The position numbers and the translations under genes were made by a program. From contig JADCRB010000017.1 of assembly GCA_021464245.1 (NCBI GenBank), positions 283,427 to 347,426 of the forward strand: a DNA stretch of 64,000 bases, read 5' to 3'. This document shows, piece after piece, positions 1 through 19,000 of this stretch. Source of the stretch: Carallia brachiata (taxonomy: Eukaryota; Streptophyta; Magnoliopsida; Malpighiales; Rhizophoraceae). Under the pieces are notes generated by a model. It saw nothing but the letters and a program-made list of their open reading frames with translations, made no database searches and was not told the origin of the DNA. Each line of letters begins with the position of its first letter. Position 1 is the first letter of the stretch.

Positions 1-3000
1 TACTGTTAGTATAAATGCTCTCCCTGAGGAAAGGGGATGGCAATGATGTTTTGGGCCTGAAGATGTTACTGGATTTGGCACGAGAAGAGAAGGTAACTGG
101 AGCTAAAATTTTATTGGGCTGAAAGAATGCCAACAACTTGAGCCCTGTGGAAATGTTTGTCCTTTGTTGAATTATTTGTCTTTGTAATAATGTAGGTTTC
201 ACAGTTGTTAGATTACGTCAATTCGAATCATAACAACTAGTGGATAACCAATTATGTGTTCGTCTATCTTTTATATGTTTTTTTAACCAGCAAATTAACT
301 TCCAAAAATAAAGCGTTCGTTTGTCTTAATTCAATTGTTTGCAAATAGAGTATTAATTTTGAATCAAACATGGCAGGTCTTCATTTGAAGTTCTACCTTT
401 CACTTGTCTTAATTTTCTCTCTATGCTTTTTCTTTTTTTTTTTTGGGTCATATGATGCATATTTCTATATTACATTAGATAGATGTAAGGTTGTGTTTTT
501 TTTTTAAATTGTCTCAACAAAGTGTTTTTAATTTAAATTAACGGAAAATTTGAATCAAGAATCAAAATAATATATATATATTTTTAAAAATTTATTAAAC
601 TGTAAATTATATAATAATAATCTCTTTTATAGAATTAAACTTGTAGGCGTAAAATATAAAATTTTTCTCTATACGGCAACCTTGGGCATGTGTTTAAGTC
701 TCTGTTTGGTTTAACTTTTTGAGCCTGCCAATTGCTTTTCAGATCCAAAAAGCAGATATAATGGTGTTTGATAAATTTTTTTTTCTTGCTGCTGTTGTTG
801 ATAAGTATCCTTATCAGCAACTGATAAAAAAAGTAGCTCGAAACTACTTTTTTAATCCATCAGTCATATTTTGTAAACCAAAATACCCCTAATATTTTTC
901 ACGTAATCCCGCACATCTGTCCTTGCACTCCTATGTCGTCTCCTTCACCACGCCATCTATAGACCACTGTCAATGGGTACCCTACTTCCTCTTGGTCTCT
1001 TTTTGTCGTTGCTTCTTTCGGGCTTTCTTCCCTCATTCTTTGAATTTTTTTTTTATTTTTTTCTTCTAGTTGTTATCCTCCCGAAGCTCATTGAACTAAG
1101 ATGACAGAATTGAAAATAAATAAATAAAGAGGAAAAAAGAAAAAGAGGAAAAACCAGACATGGATCATGTTAAGCTTGCTGATCACATCATGTTTCAAGC
1201 TCATGATGCTGCTTTGCACTTGCTTCCATTGCTTTATTTTTTTGGAATTGATTTCTAGAATTCATTGGAGTTTTCATAAGCTACAGCGGAATTAAAAGAG
1301 GATCTAAAGGTCAATGTTAATCAAACTACTCTTCGTATTCTACAAGGCTGGTCAATTATGGATGATTTTATGTGGCTCTGAGAACGGATTGTTCCACTGG
1401 GTATGGAACACAGACTACTGTGTTTTTTTAATTAATTTTCACATTTGGGTTATGCTATAATATGTGAGCATTTTTCTTCTTTTCAAGGTCGTGCTACTTA
1501 ATCTTATAACCATCTCTTCAACTTGGGCAAGGATTATTGATTTGATGGACGCTATAGGATGCTGAACTCGGCAGCTTAAGTGCTTCTTTTTTTTTTTTTT
1601 TTTTCATTTCTGCCTTTGACGTTTTCTTTTGTGTTCAGTCACGTTCAAAGGTTTAAAGAGTGTGGAGTTCATTGGTGCTAGACCACTCGTGCTACTCTCG
1701 GGCAGTTTTGTGGGTCACTGTCTGCCTTAGGAATGGCTTGGTTGGGATCATGTATGTATGCCTTTTTTTTCATAAACTTGGAACATAAATTTTGTTTTGT
1801 TTCTAACTGGATTGTTTAATTGCAGTACTACATCTATTTGCTGCTTTATTGATGGAACTTGCTCACAGTCTTCGAAAGGGATCAACAAGGATGTTTCCCA
1901 TCTTCTTAAAGAATAATCTCCCATAAGGTTAGCTAGATTTTTCCTATTTGTTGTTAACAGCAACTAACAAATCATAACATAAATTGTATTGGTTTGAGAT
2001 ACGGATACTAAAATGTTATTTTATTATTTGTACAATAAACATTATAACATATTTTAGTTACCTTAAAAAATTATTTTAATTATTTAATAAGTACATGTGA
2101 TATTAATTTAACTAAATATTATATTTTTATTTTATTTATTAATAATAATAATAATCAGAAACAACAATAAACAATCAATAATAATAATTAACAATTAATA
2201 ATAATAATAATAATTAATAATAATTAAGTCAAACAGGTATTAAGAGACTTAGACGTTTCATTTACTCTCCACGAAAATGATAGAAAAATAAAGTGGGATA
2301 CCCAAACCCGCGACGCAACAGATCCCATCGCCACAAGTAAGTAGATTCTTGTGGACCCTACCAGGATTCTCAAGCGACAAACTAACGGTCGAAATTCATT
2401 GGTAAACAATTTTTCATTTTTTTTATTATTTTAAGAAAGCTACCATTTCCATTCTATTTCCACATTTTTATTAAATAAAATGTGAGAGAATACATATATT
2501 TACCCAGAAAAAATTATTCGACTATCCAAAACTAAATTCTATAATGATCATCAAACTTCTTATATAATTGTGTGAAATTAAACCGGCTAAAAAAATTTAG
2601 TAAAAATTTAAACTTATTATCTCATAATACTACTAAAGAGATCTTTCAACCACTAAAACACAACTCCCAATTTATAGAATTAATATGAATATTAATAATG
2701 TGTTCGAATTTATAAAATAATGTGAAAAATTAAATTGTAAAAAAATTATAAAAAAATAAAATTATTTAGATCAATGAGAAAGTTGTAAAAAAAATAATAA
2801 AAAAATAATTATTTGTAAGAGAAAAAATTATGTGAAAATAATATTATTTAAATTGATGAAAAAATTAGGAGAAATAAAATGATTAAAAAATAATTTAAGA
2901 GAAAAAAATTATTTAAAAAATGAGGTATAATGATTATTATTATTTTTTTGTCTTTTTTTTTTTTTTCTAATCATTTTTTCGCGAAAACAAACAAAGCATA

Positions 3001-3051
3001 AATAACAAACAGAGAGTTGAGTTCCCCTGGAAACTGGAAAAATCAAGATCT
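1..3051. other. Intergenic DNA upstream of the CTPA gene
   Basis: No gene could be supported here. The first 150 bases are less AT-rich than what follows. From base 15 a short open frame runs to a stop near 120, and an AG lies at 8-9, so this could be the last exon and 3' UTR of a gene cut by the window edge; I cannot identify it. Positions 700-900 contain a TGTTTGGTTTAACTTTT-like stretch and an inverted TTGATAAG/CTTATCA motif, resembling DNA-transposon ends. No matching far end was found. From 2000 to 2960 the DNA is extremely AT-rich, with imperfect repeats built from AAAATTATTT and GAGAAAAAATTA units. The protease 5' UTR probably begins near 2990, where base composition changes. Confidence 0.5.
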
Positions 3052-6000
3052 ATGGAGCCTCTGCGCTCAAGCTTTGATCTTTCCCGGATCTCACTGGCAA
3101 AACCCATTTTGTTTCCGCTGTTCACGCGGCGATTTCCGGCCTTGAACAGGCACACAGCTGCTTCAGCAGCCCAGAAACGGTGCGTGTCAGTGCCTTGCCA
3201 ATCATGTCGGCTGACGGCTAAGACGGAGTCCAAGCAAGAGACCAACGGTCAGGATTTAATCAAGTCGCTCGGAAAAAGTTTGGTTAGCTTTGCCGCCGCC
3301 GCCACGGCTCTAGCGTCGGTCTGTTATGACTCTCCGGCCTTGGCGGAATCCTTAACGGTCGCTTTTCCTGTTTCCCACGCCCGCGAGGTGACCAGTTTTA
3401 ACTGTTTTTCTTTTTCTGTTTACATATCAACGGTTTTTGTGGTTCAGTATAATTGTTCCAAGTGAATTAATTAATTTTTCTTTGTTAGGTGAATACAGTT
3501 CAAAGAACGCTAGTGGAGGCTTGGGGTTTGATTAGGGAGACATTTTTCGACCCCACATTTAATCATCAAGGTATTGGATGCTACTGTTCACCAGCATGAT
3601 CCATTTGTGAACATAATTTTTAATTTGTGGTTGGATTTTTTGTTCGCTTTTGTCGGGTTTTTGGTTTTATTTTAATTTTTTTTTCTTTTTTTTTATTGGG
3701 GTGCAGATTGGGATTTAAAGCTGCAACAAACAATGGTGGAAATGTTTCCATTGAATTCAGCAGACGCTGCCTACAATAAGATTAGTGGGATGCTTTCAAC
3801 TCTTGGGGACCCTTTTACTCGGATTATCAGTCCAAAGGTCTTGCAAAGGATTTGCTTCTTTTGGATCAAATCAATCTTTTTTCTGCATAAGCTGAAAGCT
3901 GAAATTTCTTTGGCTCTTTAAGGCTGTTTATATATTGTTTTGGTCAGGCTTTCTAATTGCTAACAGTATGTGTTTATTTGAGACAGTCACTTCAATGCTT
4001 TGATTTTTGATTTAATTTGCAGGAGTACCAAAGTTTTAGAATAGGAAATGATGGAAATTTGCAAGGTGTGGGCATCTTCATAAATATGGAACCAAGGACT
4101 GGCCATTTGGTTAGTGCATTCATATTGTGGCTTGTGATTGTGTATATTCTTTTATAGATTATTATTTTAGAAATCTATTATGCTCTTGACATTATGATTT
4201 AAAGAATTTCTCATTTTTCGATTACGTTATTCCATCAGTTAACTAGGATTGAAGGTATTTCACACTGCAACTTAGGAAGAATTAACTTTTCTTGTTGGTT
4301 TTGACAGACTGTCTTGTCTTGTGTGGAGGGTAGCCCAGCTGCTCGTGCTGGTATACATGATGGGGATGAATTGATTGAGATTAATGGTATTTGATTTTTA
4401 TGCATTGACGCTTTTCTTTCATGAACCGCAAAAGTGTCCTATAAATGTGCCCTGTTGTTGTATGTTGCACACATGACTTTGCAGATCACACAGCCTGGTC
4501 GCACCATGTCTACCTAGCTTAATCTCAAACTATTCCTTTTTAGTTGGTAATCAGAAAAACAACCAATCATGTTTCTAGAGCTGGGATATTTGTATGACAT
4601 ATAAATGACACTAAGATCCTTATTTTCTTCTTGTATTTGTTCTCAAATTTAACCATATTTATATTGAGCACTTTGTCATTCAATATCAGGGGAGAGGCTT
4701 GATGGTATTGGCAGCGAAGCTGCAGCACAAAAGCTTAGAGGCCGTGTTGGAACATCTGTTACAGTAAAATTAATGAGTGTAAGCATCATTCTTACAGTTT
4801 GCAATGTACGTCAGAGATTATGATGTGTGAATTAATCAAGATGGTGATGCAGGTCCGCATCTCAATAATTTGACTAATTGATTTCTTAGAATTTTGACAT
4901 TAGATTCCCATTTTTGTAGCTTTATTCAGCTTATATTGCCCTTGCTCTGGAGATCTCTGAATGGAATTTTCTTTCCTCTGTCCAGGGCAATGGTTCAACA
5001 AGCAATTCTAGCATCAGAGAGGTACGGCATCTTTCTCTATATGCATCATAATGGCTTGCACAGGGTAATTTTCACTGGCATCATGCAGGCGGTGTCCCTC
5101 TAAGTCACTATAAAGAAATATTGAAAATTTTCCAAGTTGGCCTGATGAATAAGCTTCCAACACATACTTGGTGTGATGAGTTAACATAGATCCATGTGTT
5201 GTCTGCTGAAGGTGAATTTACCTCGTGAGTACATTAAGCTTTCCCCACTGTCCAGTGCCATCATCCCTCATAAAACCCCAGATGGTCGAATCATAAAGAC
5301 AGGTTATGTGAAGTTGTCAGCCTTCTCTCAGGTAATGGTTAAAGTTCCTCCAGGAGAAGCAACCTTTTCTCTATCAACTTGTATATATAACATTTTATTG
5401 TTGTAAAGTGTTTATAAGTTTCTTGCTGTGATTTGAGCTGATGTTCAAAAGCTTTCCATTTGATTTTGCCAGAGTGCTGCTACTGATATGGCAAATGCGA
5501 TAAACGAAATGGAAACACAAGGTGTACAGTCATACATTTTGGATCTTCGAAACAATCCTGTGAGCTCCTAATTTGCATCTTTGGAAGAGAAGAAGTTGTT
5601 ATCTTGCCTTCAAATTTCTGTTTGCTGATGGCTTTGTTTCTCTTCTGGTTTATCTTACAGGGGGGGCTGGTAAAAGTAGGACTTGATGTTGCCCAGATAT
5701 GGCTGGATGGGGATGAGACCCTTGTGAACACAATTGATAGGGAAGGGAAATTGCTGCCTATTAACATGGTCAACGGGCATGCTATTACACATGATCCACT
5801 TGTTGTGCTTGTAAGAATCAATACAAGAATCAATACCTTTTCTGTACCTTTCTTTCAATAGTATGCCATTAAAACGACTTTTTATTTTCTTTCCATGAGC
5901 TACTGGAATTGAAGAAACCAAATTCATGAACATTTAAGCCCTATTACAGCAAGAGGTGGTTGATCATCAGATACATTTTCACAGATCTATCTAGTCTAGC

Positions 6001-7107
6001 TCTTGGAAACTTTTCTGACAAATCATAGGTCCCCATGTAACATCTAACATGTTTTAGATGCTATACAGCATTCATAGTTAGTGCGGTAAACCAAAAAGTT
6101 CTCATTGATAAACTTGTTATGTAGTTAATTTGGCAACTGATGTTTTGCTTCCCCAGATAATGGTATCATTAAGAAGCCAAAACCACTGCATTATTTTATT
6201 TGATGTTTGAAAAGCACTGATTACCACCCTTCAATTGCATTGATGGCAATTCACTGACCATGCGCGAGGTCAGGAGTTCAAGGGTCTGATACCACGAAAA
6301 GCACTAATTAACTTGTCTTGGTAATGACAATGTTATTTTGTACTGACAATGTTGTTGCCTGTACACCATTTTTGCAACAGGTCAATGAGGGAAGTGCAAG
6401 TGCAAGTGAGATTCTAGCCGGGGCACTGCACGACAATGGTCGTGCAATCCTTGTAGGGCACAAAACATTTGGCAAAGGAAAAATTCAGGTATGATTGTCA
6501 ATAAAGTCATGGGTTTCAACTTTTTAATAGGAAGGGATTACTTTAGGAGGGAGAAATGAATCAAAGATAAACAACAGGAAATGCAGAGAAAAGCTCGTGA
6601 AGGAGTCTAATAGTGAAATTGGTGCATATCTATCCGAAACACCACTGAGGCTTGCTCTTCAGAACAATATCATCCTCAAATGAAAAATCAATCATGTAAT
6701 GTTTTCATTAATGGATTATTTCCTATATATTATGTATCAGAAAAATTATTTCCAATAGTTTGTAAGGAAACCTAGAAACAAATCAGATATCTTAGTGAAG
6801 GCCAGTGCCCGTAACTGCAAAAGATACCCTATGGTTTTGAATCACTTTCTTCCTGCAGAGTGTTACGGAATTACATGATGGATCAGCTCTGTTCGTCACC
6901 GTGGCAAAGTATTTATCCCCTGCACTCCATGACATAGACCAAGTCGGTATAACACCTGACGTGCAGTGCACGACCGACATGTTAAATTCACCCAAGGAAT
7001 CGCTGTTGAAGAGGCAAAGTTCTATCACGTCTCTTGAAGCAGACTCCTGTATCATGGTTGCGGAGCATCAGCTGGACACAAAAGAGTCCAGCGGAAGTGC
7101 ATCCTAG
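3052..7107 (+). CDS. CTPA3: Carboxyl-terminal-processing peptidase (S41), chloroplast thylakoid lumen, CTPA3-type
   Basis: This is a serine endopeptidase of family S41 (CtpA, D1 C-terminal processing protease group). Family members remove the C-terminal extension of photosystem II D1 in the thylakoid lumen. Twelve exons keep phase: 3052-3387, 3489-3570, 3707-3837, 4023-4109, 4308-4386, 4690-4778, 4986-5021, 5212-5331, 5473-5559, 5661-5810, 6381-6488, 6859-7107, giving 517 aa. The N-terminus is a Ser/Arg-rich transit peptide followed by an Ala-rich hydrophobic segment ending SPALAE, a typical lumen-targeting bipartite signal with an A-x-A cleavage site. A PDZ domain follows (about 185-285; [19 protein letters not shown]). 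The catalytic core has LRNNPGG, the nucleophile Ser406 in NEGSASASE and the general-base Lys431 in FGKGK, with the family's 25-residue spacing. The start is the first ATG after an AT-rich promoter. The last about 50 residues are poorly conserved. I chose CTPA3 over CTPA1 by length and neighbours, so paralogue identity is less certain than family. Confidence 0.93.
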
Positions 7108-8385
7108 AAGGTAGAATTCCCAGCTATTCGACTTCAAAGCTTGCAATTTGAATGATTCTGCCGCTACATGTGTTGTACAGAGTGTGTTGGCAAAATGAGA
7201 ATGAAGGCCATTACAATGCCACAGAGAAAGAAGCCTTCCATCCCCCACTTTTTTTGGGGAACATAGTTGCAGAGAAATTCAGACACCCTTCAACTCGAAT
7301 GATTCAAACACTACATGTGTTGTATAGAATATCGTATAGTGGAATGTTATTCTGTGTTTAATCCATTTTACGTGCGACAGCTACTACTGCAAACACATTT
7401 TTAAATAATTACCAACAACAAAATTCAAGTGCATTCAAAAATACAATTTATTATAGGATTTTATTTATTAAACAATAATACATAATTTGAATAATTATAT
7501 TTGTTTGGATTTATATATTTATGTGTGTGTGTATGTATATATATATATATATATATATATAGCTGAATTTATGTTGTATTCGTATTTTAATTTTTTTAAG
7601 ATTAAAATGTTGTCATATCTATATGCATTATGTTCCTGTAATCGTGTTTGTATCCATACAACTTGGGGTTTCCCTTGCATCACTCTTGGCCTATCATTTG
7701 CAGAAAGCTAATCAGAATAAAACGAACAAAAAAAAAAACAAAAAGAAAACAAAAGGCAGATTGGAGAGGATGTAAAGAAATTAAATACAAAAGCAGTATG
7801 CTTGAAGGAATGTCTCAAGAAGAAATTTATTGATTCAGCCGGCTAAACGTTGATCAAATCCATCATTAGTTGAAGTTAGTGTGACCTCAATTGCATGTCA
7901 AGAGAAACTCAGCAACAAAAATTTTAGTTTTAGAAATAGCATTGCAATGACTTTTTTTTTTTTATCTGTAAAGGAGATGACAAGTCCATCATATAAAGAC
8001 AGACCCAATTACCCTAGTAAGCGTCCCCTACCAACAACCATCCCAATTATTGTTGAGACCTCGAACAAGTTACAATGTATGCTAATGTTAGTTATACAAC
8101 TTAGTTTCAAGCGCATGCATAAGATCCAACCACGGATAATCATAACAAATGAAAGAAGTAATGAGTTCATCTTGCAAGCAGAATACAGGATAAGAAGGAA
8201 AAATGGTGTGCATTTATTCCGCACAAAGACAAGGTTATGGTGAGTGAACAACCTGTAAAAATACAAGTTCGAATTATACACTTCAATCAAACAAACTCTG
8301 GAATACACAAACATCATGTCAACACCAACAACTAAATATATCTCACAGAAACAGATAAATTAGAAGCAACAACCCCGAATAAATA
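7108..8385. other. Convergent intergenic region between CTPA and NEK genes
   Basis: The protease and kinase genes converge here, so this stretch holds both 3' UTRs. A TG/TA microsatellite lies at 7520-7562. Possible plant poly(A) signals are AATAAAA near 7716 (plus) and TTTATT-type runs near 8370 (read on minus). Around 7140-7340 two similar stretches (ATGATTCTGCCGCTACATGT and ATGATTCAAACACTACATGT, each followed by GTTGTA) suggest a small local duplication in the protease 3' UTR. No further coding signal was seen. Confidence 0.55.
7520..7562. repeat. TG/TA dinucleotide microsatellite
   Basis: A run of TG repeats passes directly into about thirteen TA units. It is a simple sequence repeat in the 3' flank of the protease gene and probably length-variable. 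Confidence 0.9.
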
Positions 8386-12922
<4,537 letters not shown>

Positions 12923-13284
12923 TGCAAAAACCTTCAACACCCACAAAAGCCACACAAAGACTGCAAATATCAAACTCTATATACTACTTCAGGCCAACAA
13001 ATCTTAGCCATATGTTGTTGGGTTTTTTAGGTAGGTAATTCCTGAGCAAGACTTAAACCCCCCCCCCCCAAAAAAAGTAGAAGAGAAGGACAAAAAAAAC
13101 AAAAATAAAAATAAAAAAAGCAGTCTATAAAGAAAAGAGGCAAATAGTATAAAAGCTAGTAGAGCAACAATTAATGGAAAGGGTGAGAGAAATTCATCAA
13201 AGAATGATAAACAAAGAGGGCTTATAAGTACGAAACATAAAGTTGAGCAAAGCTAAATTCCATAATTATGAGCGTGTGTGTGTT

Positions 13285-13325
13285 AGAGAGAGAGAGAAAG
13301 AGAGACAGAGAGAGAGAGAGAGAGG
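13285..13325. repeat. GA-rich microsatellite upstream of NEK5
   Basis: An imperfect GA tract, CT-rich in the sense strand of the minus-strand kinase gene. Such tracts are common in plant 5' leaders and core promoters. Confidence 0.85.
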
Positions 13326-13400
13326 TGGGAGGTCTAATTCAGGAAAAGTGACACAGCACTAGCATGACAGAAATAGAAGACTTGATGACTTACCGACGGC

Positions 13401-13424
13401 AGAGAGAGAGAGAGAGAGAGAGAG
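13401..13424. repeat. (AG)12 microsatellite upstream of NEK5
   Basis: A perfect AG run about 480 bases upstream of the kinase start codon; possibly leader or core promoter. Confidence 0.85.
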
Positions 13425-16021
13425 GCAAGGCTGTGAGTAGCACTCCTTCTAATTGGTGGTTATTTGTCTACCAAGCGGAAAATGTGGGAAGGGGAGGGGC
13501 GAAAGTTAAAGAGTTTTGTTCAAAGCTGTGGAAGACCAATTTGGTTTTTTTTATGTGAAAAAAAAAAAAAAGGCAAAGGCATTGCTTGCATTTACAGATT
13601 CTTTAACTCATGGGGATCACTCATGGCATTGCAGAGGAATGTTTCCCAACAAAGAAATTGTTATGACACCATCCCCACAACCTGAAAATCTGATTTACAA
13701 GAAAAAAAATAAAAATAAAGAAATACTTTGTAGGATTATTTAGAGAGAATCATAATGATATTGAAATAATATGTACTATTAGATAATTAAATTAAAAAAA
13801 TTAAAAAAATAAATAAACTATTAAATATCGCTTAAAGGATTAGTTTATCACTTTTAATGTTGTCTAAAATAGAACCATATTTTAGAGCTCATAAAAATAT
13901 TCCCACCGGAATTTTTGGATTTGGGGAGTTAGCCAAGTGCTTTCCGGGAAAGTTCTACAAATGTTTGTGCTCTCCCATATAGTTATGATTGGTGTTTGGC
14001 TTATAGGACATACAATGATGAAAAATTGTTCTGAAGCTTTGTTGGGGACCAAAAGTACATTATTAATTTCATATGCATCTTCGGGTTATAGGGTGTAATG
14101 TAATCTTGGGTTTTGGAAATGCTTTCTTGTTGGGGCCAGAATTAAAGGCAATTAGCAACTAGACTCATTTGGAAAGTACTTTTTTTTTAATGAATAAGGC
14201 ATCCACTGAAGCAAATGAGTACTAATAACATTAACGAATCGATAATTACATCAAGACTTTAGCCCAATTAATACACACAAAATTTTTACTTTAGGTAGAT
14301 AAGACAGCGTCAATTTTGATGTATATGAAATTAAAATTTATAACTAATAATTTATATTTTGATACATAAAATTGAAAATATTTAGTAGTATCCAACAATT
14401 TTATTAAAAAAAATTGTGCTGATAATATTATACAGTAGGTTGACATTCTATATTAAATTCATAGAGAAAACAAACTCTAAAGAACAATTTTAATAATATT
14501 AATGATTGTAGCATATTCTTTTGAAGATTTCCTTCAAGGATTGAGGGCACACAATTGACTATCCTAAAAGACTTCTTAGCATGTTTTTGCTCCAAGTCCC
14601 ATTGTAAAGCTAAAGTTAATTCAAAACTAAATATTGTGGCGATTTGATGTCTCTTTTCCCTATAATTGGTATTTCTATGATTGGTTTAGTTGTAGGGTTA
14701 GATGTTAATGATCATAGTAGTACCCAGGAATTGGTCCTAAAGGTTCTTTGTTCCACTATCGGATCTCATCTGTATTATGGCAATCCCAATGTAGCTAACT
14801 AGTGGTTATAACGTCAATTTAACAAATTAATGACTAATGCTAGAAAGTTGTGGACAATCGTTGAATTTTCCCTTAAGAACAAAGTCAAAAGTAGTGAGAG
14901 ATAGAGGGAAAAAAAATGTTTATGGGGTCCTTAATGTCTTGCATACATTAATTTCAAGTTTTTTTTTGTCTAGATAAAATATTCTTTGATGACTAAAGTA
15001 GCGATATTAGAACTTGGTATTTGACGTGTTCCAAACAAATCCCTTACTTGCTTTGTAAATAATCTTTCCTTAAAAAAAAAAAAAACTTTTTGACTTTATA
15101 AGAATAAATTCAAAATAATAAAAAATAATATAAATTATTAAATGATTAAATTTATATAAAAAAATAAATAAACTATCAAATGTCTTTAAATAGAACTGTA
15201 CTGTTATCTTATAATTCTAGTCAATTAAGAGAAACTAGATTGGGCGCAACTCAAGAAAAAAACCAAAAAGAGTAACTCATTTGGCATTTGTAGTAGCTTT
15301 CATGTGAATGAAGCGGAGTACACGGTCATTTTGCTCCTAATGACCCACTATTTTTTGGGTACGGCCGAATGGTCCAATATCAAAACTATGAGTTCTTCCT
15401 CGTGCAAAGAATCAACGTGTAGGTGACGTGAAATACCAACAAACAGGGAAATAGTAACAGGTATGGCCCATGAGTGGGAACCCCAGCACAGGCGGGGAAA
15501 CAACAAAATGGGACAAGGGCCCACTTGACCCATACAAGACTCGAGCATTCACCTCAGCACTAATATTTTAATATTTTTTAATAAAAAATTTAAATTTAAA
15601 TATATATTATCTTAAAAAATAAAATATAAACACCATATAAAATTTTCTACCTAATGCAATACAAAAAATAATTATTATATTCATGTATATACGTACGCCT
15701 AATATTTCTATTTAATTTCTATTTAATCTTAAGCTGCCTGGGGAAGTGAGGTGCGAGGAAGGAGCATTTTCAACCATTCGTTGTAGGCAAAAATGTATGG
15801 CCTTTGGGAGGCTGCACCCCATGGCCCATACCAGAAAAGGGCCGAAGACAAGGACCGACAACTAAATCTTGATTTACATTCGAAGTTGGAGCGAGAAGAA
15901 TGCGTCCAAAATATTCATCACAAAGTAGAGATGGAACATTAGTTAAACATCTTGAAAGACACTTGCACCAAGAATTCAGAGAAGCTTAATGCGTAGGTTA
16001 TCAATTTATCATGAGGCAACG

Positions 16022-19000
16022 TTACTTCCGCTTAGATGACTTGGAAGCTTTCCGGCCTTCGAGTTTCTTCTGTGCAGCTTCAAATTCTTCTTCGGTGGGT
16101 TCTGGTGCTGCATTACTTCCGCCATATTTGGACACCAGAGATGAAAACATGGATTCAAACCGGTCCTTCCTCTCACTTCGGCGCTGTGATATGACAGCGA
16201 GTAGATCTTCCGATTGTTCATTTGATCTGCATGGATAATCACGGGGGTTGTTCATATAACATGGGGGTAAAAACATAAAGGATACAAACAAAGAAGCATG
16301 TGTAGATGCCTTACTTTCCCTTCCTTCTCAAAGGACTAGTAGGTGGTTTTGTTTCGGATATTCGCTTTGCCCATTTCTGGTAAGTCTTCGTCCCCTTCAA
16401 TTCTCCTGAAAAAAAGAGAGATTGAGAAAACTTGACATCATGGAAACTAAAATAGTGTGCTCTAAAGTACATCACCATTAAAGGTGTCATAGAATCCAAG
16501 ACGTATTATAGCTTTATTAATGAATGTTGATAATCATTTGGTACCCAGGCGGTGAAATTAAAAACTTGTACGAGCTCTGACCTGCAGATATTGCCTCATC
16601 AAGAATATCCTTGAAACGGTGTGAATCAAGCTTAGGATCAGAACAAAGCATTGAGCAGAAAAGCCTGAAAAGAACCATTGAATATCAAATTACCAAGTCT
16701 AGAAAAATAAGGTAGCCACACTTGTTGCATACCTATCCATGTGACCCTTGCACCTCTTATAGAGGTCAATCAAATCCTTTTTTTCAGAATCAGATCCCCT
16801 ATAATTAGCTTCAAATTCTTCAATATCAGCTTCAGTGACCTGAATGGGTATTGCATCATCTTTAATTAAAAAGAATGAAGCGAATAATACACAGAATCAC
16901 CAAGATGTATGACCAAGTGATATAACCTTCTTGTACATAGATCTGAAAAAATCCTTCAAATTTTCAACAGTTTCCCCTGCAAGATCCTGATCACAATGAA
17001 AGACATCAGTTTGACCAAAATTGCCGATCAACAAGGACATGTTTAACTTGCCAAGAGAGTACAAGTAGCCACTATTCCCCAATGGCACAGAGCAATTTAA
17101 TGAGTTACCTAGTCGTTCTATTAAGCTGCCTATAACTGCAAAATTTAGCAAGGAATAGCAGACTACGTTTGCCTACAAAGGATAGAAAATAAATGGTCAC
17201 AAGAAATTCTCACAAGCACTTACAGCATCATCAAGGCAACCAGTCTGATCATAGACTGCTCTTTGTTCCTCATCACCAAGAATTGACATCACCTTTTGCA
17301 ACTGCTGAAACTTTTCTTTAGCTTCCTACAGGATAAAAAATAAAAAATGAATGACACGGTCGACAGAAATGCAGATAAAAAAAATTGCACAAAAATAGTC
17401 ACCTCATCACCAGGATTTTTGTCAGGGTGAAGTCGCAAGGCCAACTTGTAGTATGCTTTCTTTATGTCTTGTTGAGATGCTGTCCTCTTAACACCAAGAA
17501 CCTGCAAGCAGGGATTCATTATTTGCTTGATGTTGCTTGACTTCAAGTTACAAAGTAAATTTAACCACAAAAACATACCGGGGAAGAGAGGATGAAGAGA
17601 ACGGGAAAGGATTGGGAAAATAAAAAATGTACAGAGGAAGCACAATCATGATTCAAGAGCCTAAAGCAGCAAGCGGACATGCACCAGGAACATATACAAA
17701 GAGAATGCAAAACTTTCAATCAATTGCTATCTACTTTTGAAAGGAATGGGGAAATTCAACCACAACCAGGGGTAGTTGACCCAGAAACCGCCCCCCTTGA
17801 GGTTTTCTTTTCTCTTCCCACCACCCCCACCCCCTGCCCCCCTGCGTGCGGGCGATTTCACAGGGAAGATATGTTGCCTTCAGCAGTGCACGAATCCCTT
17901 GAATCTGAATCTGGTCTTAACAGGTATCATACAACATAGAACAGCATTTTCTTCCAGTCCTTTCGACCAATCAATATGACCGTCGAGGGCAGCATTGGTA
18001 GGATTTTTTTTTTTTTTGTACAGGGGCAACTTGTTTCTTACGTAGTGAGTAGAAAAGCTCAAGCGGTATGTCTAAACCACTCTTTCTAACTTGCTACTAT
18101 AGATTTCCATTCTATTGTCAAAACCCAAAGGGAAACAGAGAAAACCTCAAGAAACAAAACAGAACACCCTCATGCCCACTCATAAGAGAACACACTCCTA
18201 CCTATTTTATAATGCTCTTTCTCCCCACTCTTAAAATTCACATTTCTTGTAGAACACTCAGAGACCCATGCTGGGAAATACTTAAAATCTCTGAAGGAAA
18301 AATACAAGAGCTAGTCAATTTTCTCGAACTTCATTGATGGTATGGGTCAGACACTCCAATAATCTAAAACTAGAACAATAAATAAATACACTATTATACA
18401 GATCCAATTTTAGAGCTATCATGCAGAATTTTCCCAAAACAAACAGCGACCAAAAATTGCCACCATCTCTATATGAATGGAGCAATTCCACACCAATGAA
18501 TAAGTAGGCGAATAAATCAAAATCCAAGGCGACCAAATTACATAGTGGGCAAACCCACAATATGCTGTCATTCTCTAAGTTTCTTTCCCTCCTTTTGGGA
18601 AGAAGCAAGAAGACCAGAAAATGCTTCAGAATCTTTATGATCAGAATTACTCTTGCCTCTTATTCTCTTGAAATTTGTTCCCACTCTTGAAAATTGATCC
18701 TATGAACATATATATTTTTATAAAAACAACGCCAAAATTGACAACTCACGAGGCTACTGTTTCGAAGTCTTTCTGTGTATAACAAATTAGCAGGTCCCAG
18801 TAAGGGATTAAGCACATCAATTTGTCACCAGATGTTAAATTTATCTGCACCAGGTAATTGTCTTAGCTCTCTTTAAGCTACTCTCAAAATGCAAGTGCAT
18901 AAGTTTTGTTAACACCTACACGTGATTCTAAACTTTACCATATTGTATCCATATCCAGCTCTTTCCTAACTCAATTCACAGTTTTATGTCCTGCAACATC

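Larger units (their letters stand above)
12923..16021. other. NEK5 promoter/leader and 3' flank of the DnaJ gene
   Basis: The first 600 bases hold the kinase 5' UTR and promoter on the minus strand, with two GA tracts (CT in the sense strand). From 13740 to 15240 the DNA is AT-rich without coding signal. Two stretches (13783-13835 and 15131-15190) share an AATAAATAAACTAT(C/T)AAAT motif, which recurs more loosely at 41898 and 47745 and looks like a dispersed AT-rich repeat. From 15300 to 16000 GC content rises, but no convincing reading frame was found; part of this is probably the 3' UTR of the DnaJ gene. Confidence 0.5.

Noticed and set aside
6230..6310. tRNA-like or SINE scrap (GAGGTCAGGAGTTCAAGGGTC) in a CTPA intron
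   Set aside because: Resembles a pol III B box, but nothing around it supports a complete element.
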